Assembly (NCBI GenBank): GCA_947564765.1
Contig: CANODN010000130.1
Coordinates: 1 to 6,279 of the forward strand
Source: an uncultured Roseburia sp.
GTDB lineage: Bacteria; Bacillota; Clostridia; Lachnospirales; Lachnospiraceae
Direction: 5' to 3'
Length of the DNA: 6,279 nucleotides
Made by a program: the position numbers and the translations under genes. A model generated the notes under the pieces. It did not search any database. It had not been told where the DNA came from and saw nothing but the letters and a program-made list of their open reading frames with translations. Numbering within the stretch: the stretch's first letter is position 1; each line of letters begins with the position of its first letter. Shown in pieces: positions 1 through 5,665 of this stretch.

Positions 1-1
1 A

Positions 2-628
2 TCAATTGGTACGATTGAAAAATCTGTTAAATTTATAATCTTCAATAGTATTACACAGGAGACAGAGCAGGTTGTAACATCGGAAGGCGGGAAACTTCCG
101 GCGCTCAGTTTGATCAAGGGTCATAATTATATCATCTATGCCGATGATCCGGAGTATAAGATGTCAAATGCGTATATCTGGGTAAAAGACGGTAAATTAT
201 ATGATATCAAGAGTTATGAGTACAATAATCACGAGTATCTGGAAAAAACCAAACTCTATATGGAAAAGAGAAGCGATGTCGCTGGAGGCTCAGACGATGA
301 TCCGGATGCTTACAGGAGAGTAATGGCAAGCATAGATATCTGCCGCGGAGAAGCTCCTATATATAATGCAAAATTCCGATTAATAAGTGATATTGAGACG
401 GTTGAAGTCACATCAGGAAATAATGGAAAAATAAGACCACAGCTTTTGGAAGATGTAAATTATGTGGTCACAATAGATGATGAGAGATTTGATGTTGAGC
501 CATTCCCAATTGCAATTAAGGACAAATCAGAATATGAGCATTCAGAAACAGGCAAGCCGGGCGGAAAGTATGCCTATGATCATTCCAACTGTCAGAAAGT
601 TGAAGTGATTCAGGTTGTGGATAAAGGT
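2..628 (+). repeat. Two tandem A-type beta domains (first one cut by window edge)
   Basis: Two diverged copies of one beta-rich domain lie at 2 to about 280 and about 326-628. By-eye anchors are VTSEGGKLP...HNYIIYADDPEY in the first and VTSGNNGKIRP...VNYVVTIDDERF in the second, each followed by a strand ending in IWVKDG or IAIKDK. The pattern resembles the four A-type domains of the downstream gene (for example TDAEGKTTY...NYELQP). The general fold looks like the CnaB/SpaA transthyretin-like group; that assignment is inference from strand pattern. Confidence 0.6.
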
Positions 629-1540
629 ACAGCCCATAATAATGATACTGTGCTGACCAGCGAATCTGGAAATACGACAGTTACAGGGTTTAATTTTGGT
701 GATTTCCTTCTTCTTGATACGGAGATGGATAAGAGTCTGGTGACGGGATTGGAAAATAAAGATTATGAAATATTCCACCTTGATGCTGTCAATCCGCACA
801 GATGGGAGATCGCAAAGCTCGCAACCGGAGATTTTGGGGTTACAAGAAAGATTGCAGCCGGAAAGCAGGTTGCAAATGTTTATTACTTAGATAGTACAAA
901 CAAACTGGAACCAGTAGATTTTCAACAGAAAAATAACGAAGTAAGCTTTACAATGAACAGCCTGTCCTTATATCCAGTTGTAGTTGAGTATAAAGTAAGC
1001 GCTTCTCAGACTGTAAAGGTTCAAAAAATCACAATTAGTGGTATTTCTAAAAATATTGCTTCAGGTAAGAAAATTAAGCTTACGGCTAATGTAAAACCCT
1101 TAAATGCAGCAAATAAGAAAGTAAAATGGACAACTGACAATAAAAAATATGCTTCTGTTGATTCAAAGGGGAAGGTTACTGTAAAAAAGGCAGGAATTGG
1201 GAAAACTGTTAAAATAATTGCAGAGGCAAAAGATGGAACTGGGGTAAAAGGAACGTATCAGATTAAGATAAAAAGAAGTGCTGTTAAGTCCATTAAATTA
1301 ACTGCGAAGAAGACATTGAAGGCTGGGAAAAAGATGTCTGTAAAAGCAACAGTTGCAACAACGGGGAAAGATGCGAATAAAAAACTGGAATGGACATCTT
1401 CTAATAAAAAATATGCAACGGTGAATTCTAAAGGTAAAGTTGCGGCAAAAAAGGCAGGAATTGGAAAGACAGTTAAAATTACGGCGAAATCAACCGATGG
1501 AAGCGGAATAAAAAAAGCAGTAAAAATTAAAATTAAGTAA
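2..1540 (+). CDS. Surface protein with A-type beta domains and tandem Lys-rich Ig-like tail (5' partial)
   Basis: The frame is open from position 2 to the TAA at 1538-1540, so the gene starts beyond the left edge (512 codons visible). A TTG at 110 is internal: the codons before it encode beta-strand sequence that matches a second copy downstream. Visible layout: end of one A-type, CnaB/transthyretin-like beta domain (2 to about 280); an Asp-rich linker; a second A-type domain (about 326-628) with the same pattern, VTS-x-GK, then NY(V/I), then DD; a different beta domain (about 668-1000) ending in FTMNSLSLYPVVVEY, a style often seen before Ig-like tails in clostridial surface proteins; two Big_2-type Ig-like domains (1010-1279 and 1280-1537). 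The tail has 47 Lys against 7 Asp/Glu in 176 residues. There is no LPXTG motif or membrane segment. It is probably exported, but any signal peptide lies outside the window. The ligand is unknown. It sits 18 nt before the next gene, which has the same tail, so they are probably one operon. Confidence 0.9.
   Translation, partial: SIGTIEKSVKFIIFNSITQETEQVVTSEGGKLPALSLIKGHNYIIYADDPEYKMSNAYIWVKDGKLYDIKSYEYNNHEYLEKTKLYMEKRSDVAGGSDDDPDAYRRVMASIDICRGEAPIYNAKFRLISDIETVEVTSGNNGKIRPQLLEDVNYVVTIDDERFDVEPFPIAIKDKSEYEHSETGKPGGKYAYDHSNCQKVEVIQVVDKGTAHNNDTVLTSESGNTTVTGFNFGDFLLLDTEMDKSLVTGLENKDYEIFHLDAVNPHRWEIAKLATGDFGVTRKIAAGKQVANVYYLDSTNKLEPVDFQQKNNEVSFTMNSLSLYPVVVEYKVSASQTVKVQKITISGISKNIASGKKIKLTANVKPLNAANKKVKWTTDNKKYASVDSKGKVTVKKAGIGKTVKIIAEAKDGTGVKGTYQIKIKRSAVKSIKLTAKKTLKAGKKMSVKATVATTGKDANKKLEWTSSNKKYATVNSKGKVAAKKAGIGKTVKITAKSTDGSGIKKAVKIKIK
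1010..1537 (+). repeat. Tandem Lys-rich Big_2-type Ig-like domain pair (first protein)
   Basis: Two Ig-like domains of about 88 residues each carry the Big_2 signature: a GKK-x-L/V start, then (V/L)xWTxxNKKYA(S/T)V, then KGKV, then KAGIGKTVKI, and a closing DG strand. The second domain matches the last domain of the next gene at about 58 of 86 positions without gaps (counted by eye). Such domains usually act as spacers or wall-associated adhesin modules. The high Lys content suggests binding to anionic wall polymers, which is inference. Confidence 0.88.
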
Positions 1541-1543
1541 TTT

Positions 1544-1557
1544 AAGAAAGATAAGGT
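1544..1557 (+). promoter_or_regulatory. Ribosome binding region deciding between two Met starts
   Basis: The gap between the genes holds two weak purine-rich candidates. AAGAAAG (1544-1550) lies 8 nt before the ATG at 1559. AAGG (1553-1556) lies only 2 nt before that ATG but 8 nt before a second in-frame ATG at 1565. The better AAGG match therefore favours a start at Met3. Either start gives the same mature protein, since both lie ahead of the signal-peptide core. No promoter is visible in the 18-nt gap, which fits co-transcription with the upstream gene. Confidence 0.5.
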
Positions 1558-1558
1558 A

Positions 1559-1660
1559 ATGAAAATGAAGAGATGGATGAAAAAAATGATGGCAGGTTTT
1601 CTGTCATTTGTACTAATATTAGGCAGTTTTGCCGGAACAGGTGTAATTGCGGCTAATGCA
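1559..1660 (+). other. Sec signal peptide
   Basis: Residues 1-34 have a Lys/Arg/Met-rich n-region, a hydrophobic stretch from about residue 12 to 30, and an Ala-Asn-Ala motif (32-34) suited to signal peptidase I, with mature protein starting TELEYP. This marks the protein as exported by the general secretion route. The type I call rests on the absence of a lipobox Cys. Confidence 0.88.
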
Positions 1661-4600
1661 ACAGAATTAGAATATCCGACTACATTGACTGTACAGTTGA
1701 TATCAGGAGGAATGCCAATAGTTGGTGAGAAAATTTATTTGAAAAATATGGAAGCAGTTGATGATGAAGGAACTTTAGAATTTGAAAATATTACAGATGA
1801 AAATGGTATAGCAAGCTATACATGGGATGTTGAAGACTATTGGAGTGTAATAACGGATGAGGACTATGAAATTCAATTAGGGACGGATTGTGAATATGAA
1901 TTTGAGGAGCCTGTACGAGTGTGCTTTAATACATATGACAATGCAATTTGTATTAATGATGAGCCTTTTACAGGTGAAGAGCCATATGAGCTCAACGTAG
2001 TTCGAAAAGGAGTGTCAGAGGAAATTGACAAATCCATTTTAAAAGTCAATATTACAGCAGCCGGACAACCAGTGAAAAATATGAAAATGCAGTTCCGTGA
2101 TGAACAAAAAAATCCATTAGATATTGAGTTACCGGTGACCGATGAGAATGGTCTTTTTTCTTTTGATGTCAGCAATATGGAAGATGGTACTTATCTGCTT
2201 CGGCCGGCGCTTGATAGCGGTTATAAAGGGATCGGTACATCTACAGAAATGAGGGTAAAACTCGAAAAAGATTCGAATACAAAGAAAACGTATGTTTCTA
2301 AAATAAGTGTAAATGGAAGTATGACAGAATATACAAAAGAAATATCATTTGAGGTCGAAAAAAATGCTCAGCCTACTATCTCTAGCGTAACAGCCGATGC
2401 TTTTGTGAGCGGGAGAGGAGGAAGTGTTAATGTTATTGTTAAGGGAGTAAATCTTACGGATTCCTTGTATTGCCGGCGTTTTTATGTAAAAAGTGAAATA
2501 GATAGCTCAAAAACACCTGTTGATACAGAAGCTGTAAAGTATGATAATTTGCAAGGGAATGAAAAAGAGAGGACGATTTCAGTGTCATTGCCGGCGGCAT
2601 CGGAATATCCTAATGCCTTTGCCTGGAAGATAGGTGTAGGCACTACGTCAAGCAATATATCTGATGAATCCACAACAGATTTTATACATATTGTGGATGC
2701 AACAAAAGCGGATTTGGAAAAAGCAATTGAAGATGCAGAAAAACATACCGAAGCGAACTATACAGCAGAAAGTTGGAAGGTATACAGTGATGCAATCGCA
2801 AAAGCAAAAGAACTTCTTGAACGTAGCGATGCAACGGATGCGGAATATGGAGCAGCGATTAAACAATTGGAAGATGCAGAAGCTGCCTTGGAAGATGCTC
2901 CAGATCCGATAGAAAACAGACAGACATTTAAGATAAAAACAGTAGACAATGAGGGCAAAGCAGTTAGTGGATTGAAGTTCCAGCTCATTTTTAATGGAAC
3001 CGGAGGTAAAACACATGACTTTATTACAGATACGGAGGGATTTATTACCGTTAAAGCAGAAGATGGGTTAGATGGAACTTATCAATTGAAACTTGTAGCT
3101 GATAGTGAATACACATATGATAAACCTATAAGTATTCGTTTTGCAAAAGGAAAAAGTACATATATTGAAAGAGTACAAATAGATAATGCACTCTATGAAC
3201 AGGATGAAGTAACTCTTGAAGTTGTACTTAATACGGCCACTGTAATTACCAGTATGGAGTTGGAAAAGACAATTGTAAGTAACAAAGGTGGAACTATTAA
3301 AGTATCCGTTAATGGAAGAAATCTTCCAGACAAGTTATTTTATAAACTTTATTACACAAAAGAGAATGATGCACAATCCTATTCGTCAGATGTGACAGGA
3401 ACAGTTGATGCAGAGGGAACCAATACATTGAAGACCGTTTCTGTGGCTTTGCCGGAAGCATCAGGTTATGCTGATGCGGTTGCATGGAAAATCGGGTTAG
3501 GTGCTGAGGAAAGTAAGATATCTTTAGCTACAGCTACAGATGAAATTAAAATTGTGTCGGAAGCATCGCCGGAAGAACTGGAGACAGTAATTGTAAAGGC
3601 AAAAGAAAAGACATCTGAAAAATATACAGAGGAAAGTTGGAAAGGTTATTCAGCAGCGATTAGTAAAGCAGAAAAGATTCTTGCAAATGAAAGTGCAACC
3701 GGACTTGAACGTGGAGTTGCAATCATGGAGATCTATGAAGCAGAGAAAAAACTGGTTTCAATTGCTGATTTAGTAAAGCAGACATTAAAAATTAAAGTTG
3801 TAGACAAAAACAGAACTCCGGTTAAGAATGTGCCTCTTGAGTTAAAATCCTTTAGTCATACGATTCCTGTCAATCCAACGGATGCGGAAGGAAAGACAAC
3901 ATATATAATGAATGGGACAGATGAAAAAAACACAAATTATGAACTACAGCCAAGAGAGGGCAGCGGTTATACCTGTGAAACTCCGACAACAGTTGATTTT
4001 ATTGTTACTTCTCAGTCATGGTATATTCAAAAAGTCAATGGACAGGAATTTACAGGACAGGAAATTGTTCTTGAGATGAATACGGGAGTAACGGAAAAAG
4101 GAATTTCTGAGATTGTTTCTTCTATTGTAAAAATAAGTAAAGATGGAGGAAACACAATTATTACAGTAAAAGGAACAGAAATTCCAGAAAAACTATATTA
4201 TTATGTTCGAGCCGTTAAGCAAAGAGGAGAAGATATAGTATATGTACCGGAATTAGCGGAGGCGAAGGGTTCTGCGGAAGAAAGAACATTTGAAATAAAC
4301 CTTCCAGCTGTCACAGAGTATCCTAAAACTTTAGGATGGATTGTAAGCGTATCGACAGAACAGCAGTTGTCCTCCGAGTGGACATCTCTAAGTGCTCCCA
4401 TCTATGTTGACGATCCGGTAACTCAGGAGACGAAGGAGATTATAGAAGGACTGGTAGCAGAAGCTGAAAAGTATAATGAAACAGATTATACCGTGAAGAG
4501 TTGGAATGCGTATGAGGATGTACTTAGAGAAGCGGTAGATTTGCTGCAGAATGAGCATGCTACAAATACGGCATGCCTGAAAATAATTGATGAAATTGAT

Positions 4601-5599
4601 AAAGCGAAATCTGAGCTTGCAGAAGTAGCAAAAAAGGAAACAAAAGATGCTTTGGAAGAAAGTCTTGCAAGTGTCGAAACACTTAACGAATCGGATTATA
4701 CAGCTGATAGTTGGAAAGTATACATTGATGCGGTTGAAGCAGCGAGAAAGCTTGTACAGGATGCACGGGCAGGGGATGCAGAGTGTCGAGAAGCGTTGAA
4801 AGTGCTTGAAACTGCGAAGCGTGGACTTGTATTTGCAAAAGAGAAAGATGTGGTGACGGATGCATCGAAAAAAGCTTTAGATGCAGCAATTGCAGAAGCA
4901 TTAAAGCTTTGGAAAGCAGATTATACATCAAGTAGCTGGAAAGCATACAATAATGCAGTTGAGACAGCGAAAAAATTAAAGACCAAGAAAGATGCAACAA
5001 ATACAGAATATCAATCAGCAATCAAAGATATTCAAAATGCAAAGAAGGCTCTCAAAAAAGCAGTGCAAAAAGTTACGCTCACAACATCTTCCGTATACAA
5101 GAAGATTGCACTTGGCAAGAAGCTCCAGCTCACAGCAAAAGTGACGCCGGCAGATGCAGCGAATAAGAGTGTGAAATGGACAAGCTCCAACAAGAAAATT
5201 GCAACTGTAAACCAGAAAGGAAAAGTCACGGTTACAAAATCAAAGAAATATGTCGGAAAGACAGTAAAAATCACAGCTACAGCAAAAGACGGAAGTAACA
5301 AGAAGGCTGTTTATACGCTTAAGGTTGTAAAGAATTCTGTCAAGAAAATCAGCCTGAAAGCAAAGAAAACCGTCAAGGCCGGAAAGAAAGTGACTGTAAA
5401 AGCAACCGTAAAGACAACCGGAAAGAATGCAAACAAGAAGCTGGTATGGTCCGTTTCCAATAAGAAATATGCGTCTGTAAACGCTAAAGGAGTAGTTACA
5501 ACGAAAAAGGCAGGGAAAGGTAAGAAGATTACCGTTACCGCAAAGGCAACAGACGGAAGCAATAAGAAAGCATCTGTTAAGATCAAACTTAAAAAATAA
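1559..5599 (+). CDS. Large secreted multidomain protein: A/B beta domains, five FIVAR modules, Ig-like tail
   Basis: A complete gene of 1346 codons. Residues 1-34 form a signal peptide: basic Lys/Arg start, hydrophobic core GFLSFVLILGSFAG, and an A-N-A site at 32-34. Layout by residue: A0 38-149; super-repeat I, A1 157-270, B1 271-380, FIVAR1 381-446; super-repeat II, A2 453-559, B2 560-667, FIVAR2 668-736; super-repeat III, A3 738-845, B3 846-953, FIVAR3 954-1024; FIVAR4 1025-1094; FIVAR5 1098-1168; Big_2-type Ig-like domains 1169-1258 and 1259-1346. Each FIVAR has the YTxxSWxxY core. The tail has 50 Lys against 3 acidic residues in 178, while the FIVAR region is acidic. There is no enzyme motif, LPXTG, SLH domain or C-terminal membrane helix. 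It is most likely a cell-surface stalk or adhesin-like protein; FIVAR modules occur in large Gram-positive surface proteins and secreted glycosidases, so a carbohydrate or matrix target is possible but unproven. It shares its tail and A-type domains with the upstream gene. The start may be the ATG at 1565 instead. Confidence 0.93.
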   Translation: MKMKRWMKKMMAGFLSFVLILGSFAGTGVIAANATELEYPTTLTVQLISGGMPIVGEKIYLKNMEAVDDEGTLEFENITDENGIASYTWDVEDYWSVITDEDYEIQLGTDCEYEFEEPVRVCFNTYDNAICINDEPFTGEEPYELNVVRKGVSEEIDKSILKVNITAAGQPVKNMKMQFRDEQKNPLDIELPVTDENGLFSFDVSNMEDGTYLLRPALDSGYKGIGTSTEMRVKLEKDSNTKKTYVSKISVNGSMTEYTKEISFEVEKNAQPTISSVTADAFVSGRGGSVNVIVKGVNLTDSLYCRRFYVKSEIDSSKTPVDTEAVKYDNLQGNEKERTISVSLPAASEYPNAFAWKIGVGTTSSNISDESTTDFIHIVDATKADLEKAIEDAEKHTEANYTAESWKVYSDAIAKAKELLERSDATDAEYGAAIKQLEDAEAALEDAPDPIENRQTFKIKTVDNEGKAVSGLKFQLIFNGTGGKTHDFITDTEGFITVKAEDGLDGTYQLKLVADSEYTYDKPISIRFAKGKSTYIERVQIDNALYEQDEVTLEVVLNTATVITSMELEKTIVSNKGGTIKVSVNGRNLPDKLFYKLYYTKENDAQSYSSDVTGTVDAEGTNTLKTVSVALPEASGYADAVAWKIGLGAEESKISLATATDEIKIVSEASPEELETVIVKAKEKTSEKYTEESWKGYSAAISKAEKILANESATGLERGVAIMEIYEAEKKLVSIADLVKQTLKIKVVDKNRTPVKNVPLELKSFSHTIPVNPTDAEGKTTYIMNGTDEKNTNYELQPREGSGYTCETPTTVDFIVTSQSWYIQKVNGQEFTGQEIVLEMNTGVTEKGISEIVSSIVKISKDGGNTIITVKGTEIPEKLYYYVRAVKQRGEDIVYVPELAEAKGSAEERTFEINLPAVTEYPKTLGWIVSVSTEQQLSSEWTSLSAPIYVDDPVTQETKEIIEGLVAEAEKYNETDYTVKSWNAYEDVLREAVDLLQNEHATNTACLKIIDEIDKAKSELAEVAKKETKDALEESLASVETLNESDYTADSWKVYIDAVEAARKLVQDARAGDAECREALKVLETAKRGLVFAKEKDVVTDASKKALDAAIAEALKLWKADYTSSSWKAYNNAVETAKKLKTKKDATNTEYQSAIKDIQNAKKALKKAVQKVTLTTSSVYKKIALGKKLQLTAKVTPADAANKSVKWTSSNKKIATVNQKGKVTVTKSKKYVGKTVKITATAKDGSNKKAVYTLKVVKNSVKKISLKAKKTVKAGKKVTVKATVKTTGKNANKKLVWSVSNKKYASVNAKGVVTTKKAGKGKKITVTAKATDGSNKKASVKIKLKK
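1670..2005 (+). other. Lone N-terminal A-type beta domain (A0) with three cysteines
   Basis: Residues 38-149 follow the A-type pattern best seen in A3 (738-845): a first strand, then TDENG or TDAEG, then YEIQL or YELQP, a strand with EEPVRVCF or TPTTVDFI, and a closing strand after EPFTGEE or QEFTGQE. Unlike A1-A3 it is not followed by a B domain or FIVAR module. It contains Cys 111, 122 and 131, whereas the rest of the protein has only four scattered Cys. As the most distal part of a likely stalk it could be the functional head; that is inference. Confidence 0.65.
2027..4630 (+). repeat. Three super-repeats, each A-type + B-type beta domain + FIVAR
   Basis: Three protein-level repeats of about 285 residues run at 2027-2896, 2915-3766 and 3773-4630. 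A domains open with LKVNI, FKIKT or LKIKV and contain a TD(E/T/A)(N/E)G turn. B domains contain a GG turn, then a V-x-G-x-(N/E)-(L/I) strand, then LP(A/E)-x(2-3)-YP/YA, then a W followed by a strand (AFAWKIGVG, AVAWKIGLG, TLGWIVSVS). Each ends in a FIVAR helical module. The copies are well diverged, so this is old duplication and not a recent DNA tandem repeat. Confidence 0.85.
4418..5062 (+). repeat. Three back-to-back FIVAR modules (FIVAR3-5)
   Basis: FIVAR3 (4418-4630), FIVAR4 (4631-4840) and FIVAR5 (4850-5062) are about 70 residues each, with helical heptad-like Ala/Lys/Glu sequence around YTVKSWNAY, YTADSWKVY and YTSSSWKAY. Copies 1 and 2 lie in the super-repeats at 2699-2896 (YTAESWKVY) and 3560-3766 (YTEESWKGY). 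FIVAR modules are small helical bundles; three in a row with almost no linker should form a stiff rod between the beta region and the basic tail. Confidence 0.9.
5066..5596 (+). repeat. Tandem Lys-rich Big_2-type Ig-like domain pair (second protein)
   Basis: Two Ig-like domains end the protein (residues about 1170-1258 and 1259-1346). Signatures are ANKSVKWTSSNKKIATVNQ and ANKKLVWSVSNKKYASVNA, each followed by a KGxV strand and a TA-x-(A)-K/T-DGSNKKA close. The order matches the pair in the upstream gene: first domain to first, second to second. The protein stops right after the last strand (KIKLKK), so no sorting signal follows. Confidence 0.88.
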
Positions 5600-5623
5600 T
5601 TGTTGTAATCTTAAATAATTCCC

Positions 5624-5665
5624 ATTCAAGGGGAGGATAAAATTCATTTTATCCTCCCCTTGAAT
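5624..5665. terminator. Perfect 20-bp inverted repeat, likely terminator between convergent genes
   Basis: Arms at 5624-5643 and 5646-5665 are exact reverse complements with a 2-nt centre (TC). The stem has a G/C-rich block (AGGGGAGGAT / ATCCTCCCCT) and an A/T-rich inner part. It begins 24 nt after the stop of the surface gene, as expected for a factor-independent terminator. On the plus strand it is followed by only a loose T-rich stretch (TCATCTTCTTT), and on the minus strand by no T-run, so termination is probably best for the surface operon. The stop codon of the minus-strand gene lies at the centre of the stem. Confidence 0.78.

Noticed and set aside
110..112. TTG at 110 as the start of the first gene
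   Set aside because: The frame is open to the left edge and the upstream codons encode sequence matching a strand of the next A-type domain. There is also no signal peptide after the TTG.
1541..1558. Promoter for the second gene in the gap between genes
   Set aside because: Eighteen bases are too few for -35 and -10 elements and no match is visible. A promoter inside the first gene cannot be ruled out by eye.
542..2988. Other short open frames overlapping the two surface genes on either strand
   Set aside because: They have no recognisable domain or start signals, and the overlapping plus-strand frame has clear repeats and a signal peptide.
2027..4093. A-type domains as CnaB/SpaA domains with Lys-Asn isopeptide bonds
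   Set aside because: Aligned with the usual LTKVD start, the Lys expected before VD is Val, Thr or Ile here (LKIKVVD, FKIKTVD, LKVNITA). A nearby Lys exists one position off, so a bond cannot be excluded but is not supported.
2699..5062. DNA-level direct repeats or a CRISPR-like array
   Set aside because: Repetition is at the protein level (FIVAR and beta domains), with diverged DNA and no short identical repeats with even spacers.
5540..5599. LPXTG sorting signal or C-terminal membrane helix at the end of the large protein
   Set aside because: The C-terminus is KIKLKK directly after an Ig strand; there is no LPXTG-like motif and no hydrophobic stretch.
4683..5647. Minus-strand open frames opposite the FIVAR and Ig-like region, some hydrophobic and membrane-like
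   Set aside because: They are antisense shadows of Lys/Ala/Glu-rich repeats (Lys codons read as Phe/Leu in reverse). They have no ribosome binding sites and lie inside a well-supported gene.
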